NCBI RefSeq assembly: GCF_001866665.1
Contig: NZ_MLYO01000016.1
Coordinates: 186,001 to 250,000 of the forward strand
From: Streptomyces monashensis
Lineage (GTDB): Bacteria; Actinomycetota; Actinomycetes; Streptomycetales; Streptomycetaceae
DNA length: 64,000 nt
Direction of reading: 5' to 3'
The number at the start of each line of letters is the position of its first letter. Position 1 is the stretch's first letter. The notes beneath the pieces are model-generated. The model worked only from the letters and a program-made list of their open reading frames with translations, made no database searches and was not told where the DNA came from. Below are positions 25,211-34,174 of the stretch, one piece after another. The position numbers were made by a program, and so were the translations under genes.

Positions 25211-26907
25211 GACAGGGCCTCCTCGGAGGCGCGGGCGGCCCAGGCGGCGAACCGCTCGCCGTCCGCACGCTCGGCCTGGAAGCGCTTCAGCACCCGCTCG
25301 ATGTAGTCGGGCAGTTCCTCCGCGGTGACCTTCAGGCCGCGCACCTTGCGGCCGAAGCCCGCCTCCAGACCGAGGGCGCCGCCGAGGTGCACCTGGTAGC
25401 CCTCGACCTGCTCGCCCCGGTCGTTCAGGACCAGCTGGCCCTTGAGACCGATGTCCGCGACCTGGATCCGGGCGCAGGCGTTCGGGCAGCCGTTGAGGTT
25501 GATGGTGAGCGGCTCGTCGAAGTCCGGCAGACGGCGCTCCAGTTCGTCGATCAGCGTCGAGCCGCGCTGCTTGGTCTCGACGATCGCGAGCTTGCAGAAC
25601 TCGATGCCGGTGCAGGCCATGGTGCCGCGCCGGAAGGAGGACGGCCGGGCGGTGAGGTCCAGCGCGTCCAGCCCCTCGACCAGCGACTCGACCTTGTCCT
25701 CCTCGACATCGAGGACGATCATCTTCTGCTCGACCGTGGTGCGGACCCGCCCGGAGCCGTGCGCCTCGGCGAGGTCGGCGATCTTCGTCAGCGTGGCGCC
25801 GTCGACCCGGCCGACCCGCGGGGCGAAACCGACGTAGAACCGGCCGTCCTTCTGCCGGTGCACGCCGACGTGGTCGCGCCACTGCTGGGCCGGCTGCTCG
25901 GGAGCGGGCCCGTCGATCAGCTTGCGCCCGCCCAGGTACTCGTCCTCCAGCACCTGACGGAACTTCTCCGCGCCCCAGTCCGCGACGAGGAACTTCAGCC
26001 GCGCGCGGTTGCGCAGCCGGCGGTAGCCGTAGTCACGGAAGATCGAGACGACGCCCTCGTGGACGTCCGCGACCTCCTCCAGCGGCACCCAGGCGCCGAG
26101 CCGCACGCCCAGCTTGGGGTTGGTGGACAGGCCGCCGCCGACCCACACGTCGAAGCCGGGGCCGTGCTCGGGGTGCCGTACGCCGACGAAGGCGACGTCG
26201 TTGATCTCGTGCACGACGTCCATCAGCGGCGAGCCCGAGATGGCCGTCTTGAACTTGCGGGGGAGGTTCGAGTAGGCCGGGTTGTTCAGCACCCGGCGCT
26301 TCATCTCCTCCAGCGCCGGGGTGGCGTCGATGATCTCGTCCTCGGCGATGCCCGCCACCGGGGAGCCGATCATCACGCGCGGCGTGTCGCCGCAGGCCGT
26401 CACGGTGGACAGGCCCACGGCCTCGAGCCGCTGCCAGATCTCGGGCACGTCCTCGATCTGGATCCAGTGGTACTGGACGTTCTGCCGGTCGGTGATGTCG
26501 GCGGTGCCGCGCGCGAACTCCTGCGAGATCTCGCCGATCACGCGCAGCTGCCGCGTGGTGAGGGCGCCGCCGTCGATGCGCACCCGCATCATGAAGTAGC
26601 TGTCGTCCAGCTCCTCCGGCTCCAGCACCGCGGTCTTGCCGCCGTCGATCCCGGGCTTGCGCTGGGTGTAGAGACCCCACCAGCGCATCCGACCGCGCAG
26701 GTCGCTGGGGTCGATCGAGTCGAAACCACGCTTGGAGTAGATCGTCTCAATGCGTGTCCGCACATTGAGACCGTCGTCATCCTTCTTCACCTGCTCGTTG
26801 CCGTTGAGCGGGGTGAAGTGCCCCGCGGCCCACTGACCCTCACCGCGGTGACGGCTCACCTTGCGGCGGGGCGCGGAGGCGGCGGGGTTCTGTGGGGTGG
26901 CGGCCAT
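25207..26907 (-). CDS. cysI: Ferredoxin-dependent assimilatory sulfite reductase
   Basis: 566 residues with two nitrite/sulfite reductase half-domains. The siroheme-[4Fe-4S] ligands are ACTGIEFCKLA and NGCPNACARIQV. Residues RGTADITDRQNVQYHWIQ and GDTPRVMIGSP line the siroheme. It reduces sulfite to sulfide with six electrons from ferredoxin. Nitrite reductase belongs to the same family, but the operon of cysHCDN and chelatase fixes sulfite as substrate. The ATG is preceded by GGACGTAGAACG, a modest ribosome site. A cysteine-containing leader peptide is encoded 128 bases upstream of its start. Confidence 0.95.
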   Translation of the reverse strand: MAATPQNPAASAPRRKVSRHRGEGQWAAGHFTPLNGNEQVKKDDDGLNVRTRIETIYSKRGFDSIDPSDLRGRMRWWGLYTQRKPGIDGGKTAVLEPEELDDSYFMMRVRIDGGALTTRQLRVIGEISQEFARGTADITDRQNVQYHWIQIEDVPEIWQRLEAVGLSTVTACGDTPRVMIGSPVAGIAEDEIIDATPALEEMKRRVLNNPAYSNLPRKFKTAISGSPLMDVVHEINDVAFVGVRHPEHGPGFDVWVGGGLSTNPKLGVRLGAWVPLEEVADVHEGVVSIFRDYGYRRLRNRARLKFLVADWGAEKFRQVLEDEYLGGRKLIDGPAPEQPAQQWRDHVGVHRQKDGRFYVGFAPRVGRVDGATLTKIADLAEAHGSGRVRTTVEQKMIVLDVEEDKVESLVEGLDALDLTARPSSFRRGTMACTGIEFCKLAIVETKQRGSTLIDELERRLPDFDEPLTINLNGCPNACARIQVADIGLKGQLVLNDRGEQVEGYQVHLGGALGLEAGFGRKVRGLKVTAEELPDYIERVLKRFQAERADGERFAAWAARASEEALS

Positions 26908-27034
26908 CGTTCTACGTCCTTCGGGACAGGCGGGAAGGGGGCTCTGACCTGCGCGTGGGCGCGCGTGCGGGCATGCTCGCGCAGCGTCGCGCGGCAGAGA
27001 TCAGGTGCGGGGAGGGGCGGCGGTGCTGGCGGGC

Positions 27035-27118
27035 TCAGCTCGCCGGACAGATGGCGCTGGACATGCGGCCGAGGTCGACGTGCCGCCGACTCACCAAGGC
27101 AATTCCAGTTCCAGACAT
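27035..27118 (-). CDS. Leader peptide upstream of the sulfate operon
   Basis: A 27-codon frame from ATG 27118 to TGA 27035-27037. The product starts MSGTGIALVSRR and continues HVDLGRMSSAICPAS. This basic-HVDL-(G/C)R-SSAxC pattern recurs in short Streptomyces peptides placed before sulfur genes, which supports it as a translated leader. The single Cys codon near the end could sense charged tRNA-Cys in an attenuation-like manner, as reported for other actinobacterial Cys-leader ORFs; that mechanism is inferred here. 127 bases separate its stop from cysI and could fold into alternative structures. Confidence 0.78.
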   Translation of the reverse strand: MSGTGIALVSRRHVDLGRMSSAICPAS

Positions 27119-27140
27119 GACGGAAGCGTGTCACGGCGAT

Positions 27141-27201
27141 CTGGACACAGTCCAGCTTTATCCATCATGCGGACATCCTTGTCCCGAAATGTGGAACAAG
27201 G
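27141..27201 (-). promoter_or_regulatory. Promoter and operator region of the cys operon
   Basis: On the minus strand a -35-like GGGACA (27180-27185) and -10-like GATAAA (27157-27162) are 17 bases apart. The expected start point falls inside the perfect palindrome CTGGAC-TGT-GTCCAG (27141-27155). A second, nearly perfect inverted repeat, CCTTGTTCC and GGGACAAGG (27177-27201, 8 of 9 pairs), overlaps the -35 box. The leader peptide starts 23 bases downstream of the palindrome. These are good candidate sites for a sulfur-responsive repressor that is not encoded in this window. Confidence 0.6.
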
Positions 27202-27283
27202 GTGTCGTCGCTCACATGTGTCGTCGAAGGCTTGTCCCGGCAGGTCGCGCCGGGTATGCGGGGGTACGGGGTGCCGGCCGGGT

Positions 27284-27859
27284 TCAGACGGGGTACGCCC
27301 CCGGCCACGGACCGGGCGCCGCCACCTCCGGCTCCGGCTCGACCTTCGTGTCGAACAGAGTGAAGCCCCGCCGCTGGTAGTTGGCCATGGCGAACGCGCC
27401 GTCCTTGCTGCACGTGTGCAGCCACACCCGCTTCGTCGGCGCCCGCCCCGGCCACCGCTCGGCCAGGTCCCAGGCGCGAGCCGTGCCGTACGACAGCAGA
27501 TGACCGCCGATGCGCCGGCCGCGGAAGGCGGGGATCAGCCCGAAGTAGACGATCTCCACCACGCCCTCGTCCTGCGCCTCCAGCTCCACGTAACCGGCGG
27601 GCGTACCGCGGTCGTAGGCCACCCAGGTCTCCACGCCGGGCCGCGTCAGGTACTCCTGCCACGCGGCGTACGGCCAGCTCAGCCGGTCGGTCCAGCGGAT
27701 GTCGCCGCCGACCGAGGCGTACAGGAAGCGGCTGAACTCGGGGGAGGGGACCTCGGCGCGGACGATCCGGACGTCGTCGCCCTCCGGCGCGGCGGCGGGC
27801 AGGAGATCGGCCGGGGACGTCTGCTCCAGGGACCAGGTGGTGACGGGGACGCTGCTCAT
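27284..27859 (-). CDS. GNAT family N-acetyltransferase
   Basis: 191 residues. The acetyl-CoA pyrophosphate loop is in FGLIPAFRGRRIGGHLL (RGRRIG being the Q/RxxGxG/A motif), with beta-4 AGYVELEAQDEGVVEIVYF before it and the C-terminal NYQRRGFTLFDTK loop after. The N-terminal 45 residues are family-variable. Substrate unknown. The 3' end abuts the cys promoter region; the upstream neighbour is a secreted-protein gene on the same strand at 95 bases. Nothing suggests that it belongs to the sulfate operon. Confidence 0.85.
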   Translation of the reverse strand: MSSVPVTTWSLEQTSPADLLPAAAPEGDDVRIVRAEVPSPEFSRFLYASVGGDIRWTDRLSWPYAAWQEYLTRPGVETWVAYDRGTPAGYVELEAQDEGVVEIVYFGLIPAFRGRRIGGHLLSYGTARAWDLAERWPGRAPTKRVWLHTCSKDGAFAMANYQRRGFTLFDTKVEPEPEVAAPGPWPGAYPV

Positions 27860-27954
27860 GCGGGCCAGGGAATCATCCCGCTGCGGATCTGTCGATCGAC
27901 CTGGTCACGCCGTATGCGGCCCGCGTGCGGTCCGAGGGGAGGGGGCTTGTCCGG

Positions 27955-29277
27955 TCAGCGGTCCAGTTCGGCCAGCGGCAGGGCGAAGAGCATCCGGTCC
28001 GACAGCGACCAGACCTCGCCGGTCTCCTGCCAGTACGACAACGAGCCCGCGTCCTCGGCCCAGCAGCGGTGCGAGGCGTCCGACCCGCACTGGGCCGCCT
28101 TCGCGCCCGTGAGGTCCTGGCGCCACAGTCCGCCATGTCCGTCCCGTGCACCGGGCAGGCGTCCCACATACCAGGACGGATGGGCTGCTCCCGGCTCCCG
28201 GTACGACAGCACGCCTCGGATCCCGGCCGCCCGGGTCCGGTACTCCTCCACCGCGTTCACCCGGCCTGCGGAGTCCGTGGCGAGCAGCCCGCCGCGCCCG
28301 GGGTCCGTGCTGTAGGCGTACCGCCACAGCCGGGCCGGACGGTCGCCGCCGGGCGCCGTCCACTCCGCGGCGACCAGGCTGTCGGGCGCCGAGCTCCGGT
28401 CCAGGGCGAGCGCGCCGGCACAGGGCGGCCCGTCGGCGGCGCAGCGGCCGGCGGTGAAGCGGTAGGAGCCGATCGCGGGCATCACGTACTGGTAGCCGTC
28501 CGCGGACCAGCCGCCGGGCACCCGGCCGATCGCGGGCCCGTCGACATCGGTGCGCTGGATGCGGTCGAGGTCGTAGACGTAGAGCGCGTCGGCGCCGCCG
28601 CTCCTGGCGGTGACCAGCAGCTTGTCCTGGTACCAGACCATGCCGGAGATCCCGGAGACCAGGCCCCGGTAGTTCCGGCCGCCGTCGACCGGTACCACCA
28701 GCAGCACCCAGCTGTAGGAGAGGCGGGCGGGGTCGTCGGCGTTCACGAAGGCGACCCGGGCGAGGCCCCGCTCGGCGGCGGGGCCGGCGGTGGTGCTGTG
28801 GGTCCAGCCGGCGAGGACCACCCGGTGCGCGCCCCAGACGCCGTCGTCGTCGGCGTCCCCGGAGGTCGTCACCGACGCCGGCCGCCAGGCGGTCGTGGCA
28901 TCCGCCGGGTCCCAGCAGTAGGCGCGGGCGACGTCCGGGGCGACGGGAAGGGAGGAGCGGTCGGCGGAGGAGCAGCCGGCGGACTGGTTCATGGTGCGGT
29001 CGGCGCCCGCGAGGACGTCGGCCACGCCGACCGGGTTGCCCATCGCCGTGGCCAGCCGGTCCAGCGTGCGGGCGGGGACGAGCCGTTCCCGCAGCTGCAG
29101 CCGGCCGGTGTCGGCAGGGGAGGAGAGCTGCTTGAGCGCGCCGGGGCCGTCGGTGACGTCCGCCTGGGAGACGCTGATCAGGGTCGCGGCCGCGGTGAGC
29201 GCCAGCGCGGTCCCGGCCAGGACCGCGCGCAGCGCGGCGCCGCGTCTGCGCCGGCGGTGTCTGCCGCGATGCTTCAT
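27955..29277 (-). CDS. Secreted or membrane-anchored protein of unknown function
   Basis: 440 residues. A very basic N-terminus (KHRGRHRRRRRG) precedes a hydrophobic segment AVLAGTALALTAAATLISV, a signal peptide or anchor. The mature region has scattered cysteines (AGCSSADRSS, AYCWDPADATT, HRCWAEDAGSL) and repeated beta-propeller-like blocks such as GLVSGISGMVWYQDKLLVTA, LYVYDLDRIQRTD and ARLWRYAYSTDPGRGGLLA, so an extracellular beta-propeller is plausible. I recognise it only as a Streptomyces secreted-protein type. The start was chosen at ATG 29277, just before the basic stretch. Probably monocistronic. Confidence 0.7.
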   Translation of the reverse strand: MKHRGRHRRRRRGAALRAVLAGTALALTAAATLISVSQADVTDGPGALKQLSSPADTGRLQLRERLVPARTLDRLATAMGNPVGVADVLAGADRTMNQSAGCSSADRSSLPVAPDVARAYCWDPADATTAWRPASVTTSGDADDDGVWGAHRVVLAGWTHSTTAGPAAERGLARVAFVNADDPARLSYSWVLLVVPVDGGRNYRGLVSGISGMVWYQDKLLVTARSGGADALYVYDLDRIQRTDVDGPAIGRVPGGWSADGYQYVMPAIGSYRFTAGRCAADGPPCAGALALDRSSAPDSLVAAEWTAPGGDRPARLWRYAYSTDPGRGGLLATDSAGRVNAVEEYRTRAAGIRGVLSYREPGAAHPSWYVGRLPGARDGHGGLWRQDLTGAKAAQCGSDASHRCWAEDAGSLSYWQETGEVWSLSDRMLFALPLAELDR

Positions 29278-29463
29278 CTCGTCCCCTCTTTCAGGGCTCC
29301 TTCGCCTCCGAGGTGCCTCGGTGGCCCTGCGCGGGCCGAGGCGGGCCAACTGTGCCTGGTGGTCCGTATGTTGTCGCCTGGCACAGCCGGGAAGGCCCTG
29401 ACGATGCTACGGCAGTAACGGCCCGCGCAGGGCGAAGACCCCGCAATTGCGCCCAGAACCTCG

Positions 29464-30765
29464 TCAGCGGGCAGCGGGCGGCATGCCTCCCGGAGCCGTC
29501 CGGCGACGCGAGATCGCCGGTGCCGTAGAAGAAAGCAGCAGGTCACGTGGGTCGTCGGGGAGCAGCACCGCCGTTTCCACGTCCTCGCGGAAACGATACG
29601 GCCGATGCTGGAGAAGTTCCCCGAGGTACCGCCGGATCCGCGACATCTCGGCACGCACCGTCACTGTGCGTGAGGGATCCCCGAACAGGTCCCCGGCGAG
29701 CGCCGCCGCACCCCGGCCGGAGCGGTGCTCGGCGAGCAGGTAGATCAACTCCGCGTGCCGAGGGCTGAGTTCACGCGACCAGGACCCGGCGGACGCGCTC
29801 ACCGTCAGCGTGCTGCGCCAGGGTCTGGCGAGGTCCAGCACGAGCCGGGTCGCCGTGGCCGCCGACTCGTCCGCCGCCCGCAGCAGCCAGCCCCCGGCCA
29901 GCGGCTCCACCGCGCACGAACCCAGCGAGGGCAGCCACCGCAGGCCCGGCGAGAGCGACTTGGGCAGCGCCACCCGCCGGACGTACGGCATCCCGGACAC
30001 CGCCGCCGACCAGCCGTCCCGGTCCACCACCAGCGCCCGGCCGTCCAGCCGGGCCAGCAGCGGAGCCGCCACCGACCGCAGCCGTTCCAGCGACTCCAGA
30101 TGCAGCTCCCGCAGACGCGCCTCGGCCAGCTTGGCCACCGAGTCCACCCAGGCCAGCGTCGCCGGATGCATCGTCTCCAGCGGGCCGCTGACGTCCACGA
30201 CACCGATCAGCCGGCCGTCCCGGGGGTCGGTGATCGGCGCACCCGTACACGTCCAGGAGGCGTGGGAGCGTACGAAGTGCTCGGCGGCGAAGACCTGTAC
30301 GGGCCGGCGCACCACCGCCGGGGTGCCCACGCCGTTGGTGCCGACGACGTCTTCCCGCCAGTCCGCGCCGAGTTCAAAACCGAGGCCGTCCGCCTTGCGC
30401 AGCACCGGCGGGGCGCCCTCCCGCCACAGCACCCGTCCCTCCGCGTCCGCGACGACCATGATGTGCTGGGCGACGTCCGCGACCGAAAGCAGACCCTCGC
30501 GCAGCACCGGCAGTACGTGCCGCAGCGGCGACTCCTCGCGCCGGCGCCGCACCTCGTCCGACGGCAGCAGCCCCGAGCGGAAGTCGTGGTCGGGGTCCAC
30601 GCCGCTGCGCAGCATGCGACCCCAGGACTGCTCGATCACCGGCCGCGGCGCGATCCGCGCACGGTGACCGGCGAGCGTGGCCTCGCGCACCTCGCTGAGC
30701 ACGCGCGCCGCCTGCGCCGCGTCCACGGCGGCCAGGCGCGCCACGTTCATCGGCGGGTTCACCAC
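29464..30765 (-). CDS. GAF-domain transcriptional regulator
   Basis: 433 residues. The N-terminal region (RPVIEQSWGRMLRSGVDPD, then a GAF domain with EDVVGTNGVGTPAVVRRPVQ, HASWTCTGAPITDP and IGVVDVSG) looks like AcoR/NtrC-type activators, but the AAA+ sigma-54 domain is absent. The C-terminal part (LSPRHAELIYLLAEH, RTVTVRAEMSRIRRYLG) is a winged-helix DNA-binding domain. The ligand is unknown. GTG 30765 was taken as start because GGGAGGACCTCA precedes it; ATG 30750 is the alternative. A perfect inverted repeat lies 157 bases upstream. Confidence 0.82.
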   Translation of the reverse strand: MVNPPMNVARLAAVDAAQAARVLSEVREATLAGHRARIAPRPVIEQSWGRMLRSGVDPDHDFRSGLLPSDEVRRRREESPLRHVLPVLREGLLSVADVAQHIMVVADAEGRVLWREGAPPVLRKADGLGFELGADWREDVVGTNGVGTPAVVRRPVQVFAAEHFVRSHASWTCTGAPITDPRDGRLIGVVDVSGPLETMHPATLAWVDSVAKLAEARLRELHLESLERLRSVAAPLLARLDGRALVVDRDGWSAAVSGMPYVRRVALPKSLSPGLRWLPSLGSCAVEPLAGGWLLRAADESAATATRLVLDLARPWRSTLTVSASAGSWSRELSPRHAELIYLLAEHRSGRGAAALAGDLFGDPSRTVTVRAEMSRIRRYLGELLQHRPYRFREDVETAVLLPDDPRDLLLSSTAPAISRRRTAPGGMPPAAR

Positions 30766-31075
30766 TGAGGTCCTCCCGGGAAAAGGGCCCGACAGGGCCC
30801 GGAAACGTCGTCGAACATCCGTGTAAAGCCGTACCGACGGCGATTTCCGGCCCGGCTGTGCTCCCCATACTGCCGCGAGGCGTATGGCGGAGGCACATAC
30901 TCCGCACACGTGGGCCGACAAGTTGCAACCCCTTGCAACCCTGGTGAACCCGTCGAAGGTGGCCGAGACTTGACCCCCGGGGTGGTGCCGTGTCGGCGCA
31001 GCACCACCCCGTCCCTCCGGAGGCCTGGCCGAAAGCGCCTACCGGAGCGCCGGGTTCGGTGGACCAGGCGGCGTT
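30766..31075 (-). promoter_or_regulatory. Upstream region of the GAF regulator with a GTTGCAA inverted repeat
   Basis: 310 bases without a gene. A perfect 7-4-7 repeat, GTTGCAA-CCCC-TTGCAAC, occupies 30922-30939 and is the clearest site. AT-richer DNA near 30800-30850 may hold the promoter of the regulator, which would be consistent with auto-regulation. No terminator stem could be assigned to the acyl-CoA dehydrogenase gene that ends at 31076. Confidence 0.5.
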
Positions 31076-32713
31076 TCACAGCACAGGGCGTGCCCGTTCC
31101 ACGATCGCTGTCAGATCCAGGCCCGTCGGCAGGGTGCCGAGGCTCGCTCCGTGGTCGCCGCCCAGGCGCGAGGCGCAGAAGGCGTCGGCGACCTCCGGCG
31201 GGGCGTGGCGGACCAGCAGGGAGCCCTGGAGGACCAGCGCGAGACGCTCCACCAGGCGGCGCGCGCGGGCCTCGATGCCGTCCAGGTCGGCGAGTTCGGT
31301 GAACAGGTCCTTCACCGCCCGGTCGAGCCGGTGGTCGGCGCCATGGGCGTGGCCGATCTCGGTCAGACAGGCGTCCAGCGCGCCCGGCTCGCGCCGCAGC
31401 GCCCGGAGCACGTCCAGCGCCTGGACGTTTCCCGCGCCCTCCCAGACGGAGTTCAGCGGCGACTCCCGGACCAGCCGGGGCAGCCCGGACTCCTCGACGT
31501 AGCCGTTGCCGCCCAGGCACTCCGCGGCCTCCACCGCGACGGGCGCACAGCGCTTGGTGATCCAGTACTTGGCGGCCGGCACCGCGAGCCGCAGGAAGGC
31601 GCGCTCCTGCTCACTCCCGTCGTCCTGGGCGGCCGCCAGCCGCAGCGCGAGCGTGGTCGCGGCCTCGGACTCCAGGGCGAGGTCGGCGAGGACGTTGCGC
31701 ATCAGCGGCTTGTCGATCAGCGCGGCACCGAACGCCTCCCGGTGCGCGCAGTGGTGCACGGCCTGCGCCACCGCCTGCCGCATCAGTCCCGCCGAGCCGA
31801 GCGCGCAGTCCAGCCGGGTCGCGGCGACCATGTCGATGATGGTCCGCACCCCGCGCCCCTCCTCACCGACCCGGCGCGCCCAGGTCCCGGCGAACTCGAC
31901 CTCGGCGGAGGCGTTGGACCGGTTGCCCAGCTTGTCCTTCAGCCGCTGGAGCAGAAACACGTTCCGGGCGCCGTCCGCGAGGACCCGGGGCACGAGGAAG
32001 CAGGTCAGCCCGCCGGGAGCCTGCGCGAGCACCAGGAAGCCGTCGGACATCGGCGCGGAGCAGAACCACTTGTGCCCGGTCAGCGTGTACGTCCCGGCCT
32101 CGGCGAGGGGCCGGGCCTCGGTGGTGTTCGCCCGTACGTCGCTACCGCCCTGCTTCTCCGTCATGGCCATGCCGAAGAGGGCGCCGGGTTTCCGTGCCGC
32201 GGGCCGCAGCTCGCGGTCGTAGACCGTCGACGTCAGCCGCGGCACCCACTCCGCCGCCAGCTCCGGGTCGGCCCGCAGCGCGGGCACGGCCGCGTGGGTC
32301 ATCGACAGCGGGCAGCAGTTGCCCGCCTCGGCCTGGGTCCAGACCAGGAACCCGGCCGCCCGGCGCACATGCCCGGCGGGCCGCGTCCAGGCCGCCGTCA
32401 GCCCCGCCCCGACCCCCTTGCCGAGCAGCCGGTGCCAGGCCGGGTCGAAGTCGACCTCGTCGATCCGGTTGCCGTACCGGTCATGGGTGCGCAGCCGGGG
32501 CGGATTCTCGTTCGCCCGCGCTCCCCACTCCTGCACCTGCGCCGAGCCGGCGGCACGGCCCAGCACGGACAGCTCCTCGCGCACCTCGTCCAGCACGTCC
32601 GGACCGGTGTGGCGCTCGACGGCCGCCACGAGCGCCCGGTCGGCGGTGAACAGGTCGTATCCGGCCAGCGGGGGCGGCTGGTTCGTCACGGTGTGGGTGG
32701 AGGTGCCTGCCAT
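31076..32713 (-). CDS. Acyl-CoA dehydrogenase, AidB-like subgroup
   Basis: 545 residues, longer than the ~380 of ordinary acyl-CoA dehydrogenases and matching the AidB group (adaptive response to alkylation in E. coli; FAD-bound). Motifs include FGMAMTEKQGGSDVRANTTE, LTGHKWFCSAPMSDGFLV, RSNASAEVEFAGTWARRVGE, and the C-terminal ECLGGNGYVEESGLPRLVRE followed by SVWEGAGNVQALD. AidB proteins may protect DNA or dehydrogenate unknown substrates; physiological activity is unresolved. The ATG at 32713 is preceded by a weak ribosome site. It is transcribed towards the GAF regulator with a 310-base gap, so cotranscription is uncertain. Confidence 0.87.
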   Translation of the reverse strand: MAGTSTHTVTNQPPPLAGYDLFTADRALVAAVERHTGPDVLDEVREELSVLGRAAGSAQVQEWGARANENPPRLRTHDRYGNRIDEVDFDPAWHRLLGKGVGAGLTAAWTRPAGHVRRAAGFLVWTQAEAGNCCPLSMTHAAVPALRADPELAAEWVPRLTSTVYDRELRPAARKPGALFGMAMTEKQGGSDVRANTTEARPLAEAGTYTLTGHKWFCSAPMSDGFLVLAQAPGGLTCFLVPRVLADGARNVFLLQRLKDKLGNRSNASAEVEFAGTWARRVGEEGRGVRTIIDMVAATRLDCALGSAGLMRQAVAQAVHHCAHREAFGAALIDKPLMRNVLADLALESEAATTLALRLAAAQDDGSEQERAFLRLAVPAAKYWITKRCAPVAVEAAECLGGNGYVEESGLPRLVRESPLNSVWEGAGNVQALDVLRALRREPGALDACLTEIGHAHGADHRLDRAVKDLFTELADLDGIEARARRLVERLALVLQGSLLVRHAPPEVADAFCASRLGGDHGASLGTLPTGLDLTAIVERARPVL

Positions 32714-32867
32714 GATCGCGAACCTATCCGGGACGGTGCTGGTGATGTCCTCCAGCGTGGCACAGCGGCGGGTACCGGGGGGACAGAAGGCGATCAATGG
32801 GGCCGGGGAGCGGGGCCGGCCGGGCCGGAAGGTGAGGCGGGTCCGGTGCTGCGGATACCGTTGGCTC

Positions 32868-34097
32868 GTGCAGCCAGCAAGTGAACCCCCCACGCGGCCC
32901 GCCGGTCGTCTCCACCGGGCCAGAGCCCTCTACCGGAACGTCTCCAAGCGCCGGACCGCCTGGCTGCTGCTCAAGGACACCGTCAACTCCTGCATGGAGT
33001 ACCGCATCCTGGGCCTCGCCGCCGAGGCCGCCTTCTTCACGCTGCTGTCCGTGCCGCCCCTGCTGCTGTGCCTCATCGGGCTGCTCGCCTACGTCGACAC
33101 CTGGACCGGTGCCCACAGCATCCAGAGCCTGGAGACCAACATCCTCGACGCCTCGCGGACGGTCCTGTCCGACAAGGGCGTCAAGGACATCACCGAGCCG
33201 ATACTGCACGACGTGATGAAGGGCGGCCGCCCCGACATCATCTCCATCGGCTTCGTGTTCGCCCTGTGGTCCGGATCCCGCGCGGTGAACGTCTTCATCG
33301 ACACCATCACCGTCATGTACGGCCTCGACGGCGTCCGGGGCATCGTCAAGACCCGGATGATGTCGTTCCTGCTGTTCATCGTGGCGCTGCTGATCGGCTC
33401 GGTGGCCCTGCCGCTGATGGTGGCCGGCCCGGACGCCGTGGTGCGGGTGGTGCCCTGGTCGGAGACGCTGGTGCAGGTCCTGTACTGGCCGGTCGTCATC
33501 CTCCTGTCCATCGCCTTCCTGACGACCCTGTACCACGTGTCCGTGCCGGTCCGCTCGCCGTGGATCGAGGACGTACCCGGCGCCCTCGTCGCCCTGGCCA
33601 TGTGGGTCCTCGGCAGCTTCCTGCTGCGCATCTACCTCGTGCACACCATCGAGGGCGCCACCATCTACGGCTCCCTCGCCGCGTCGGTCGCCGTCCTCTT
33701 GTGGATCGGCGTGTCGGCCTTCGCCGTCCTCGTCGGCGCGGCCGTGAACGCGGCGATCGACCGGGTCTGGCCCGCCGCCGCCACGGCCGCCGCCCGCGAG
33801 GCGAACGAGCGGGTCCGCGAGGCCCAGGTCGCCGAGTACGTGGCCTGGGCGTCGGCGGCCCGCGAGACCGACCCCGACGACCCCGAGATGCCCTCCGAGT
33901 TCCCCGAGCGCTGGTCCCGCTTCCTCCCCCCGGAGGACGTCACGGCCCGCCTGCGCACCCACGCCAAGAACCCGCACCACCACCACGCCCACAACGGGAG
34001 CGGGGACCCGCACAAGGGTCAGGAGCAGGGCCAGGGCCATGCTCAGGGCCCGGGCCATGGGCACGGGCCGGGGAGCGCGCCGCCGCAGGGGCAGTGA
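32868..34097 (+). CDS. YihY/BrkB-family membrane protein with His/Gly-rich tail
   Basis: 409 residues. Six hydrophobic helices span about residues 40-290 (AAFFTLLSVPPLLLCLIGLL, MMSFLLFIVALLIGSVALPL, VLYWPVVILLSIAFL, LVALAMWVLGSFLLRIYL, LAASVAVLLWIGVSAFAVLV), and the YGSLAASVAVLLW stretch is typical of BrkB/YihY proteins. The cytosolic tail ends in a low-complexity stretch rich in His, Gly and Gln (HHHHAHNGSGDPHKG and on), which could bind metal. The GTG at 32868 lacks a ribosome site; a TACCGT box 7 bases earlier suggests a leaderless transcript. Transport function unproven for the family. Confidence 0.85.
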   Translation: MQPASEPPTRPAGRLHRARALYRNVSKRRTAWLLLKDTVNSCMEYRILGLAAEAAFFTLLSVPPLLLCLIGLLAYVDTWTGAHSIQSLETNILDASRTVLSDKGVKDITEPILHDVMKGGRPDIISIGFVFALWSGSRAVNVFIDTITVMYGLDGVRGIVKTRMMSFLLFIVALLIGSVALPLMVAGPDAVVRVVPWSETLVQVLYWPVVILLSIAFLTTLYHVSVPVRSPWIEDVPGALVALAMWVLGSFLLRIYLVHTIEGATIYGSLAASVAVLLWIGVSAFAVLVGAAVNAAIDRVWPAAATAAAREANERVREAQVAEYVAWASAARETDPDDPEMPSEFPERWSRFLPPEDVTARLRTHAKNPHHHHAHNGSGDPHKGQEQGQGHAQGPGHGHGPGSAPPQGQ

Positions 34098-34174
34098 GGG
34101 GCGCGCCGGAGAGCAGGCGGGCAGCAGGGAAGCAAGGGGGGCAGGAGGGCAGGCGTGCGGTGGCCCCCAGCCGC

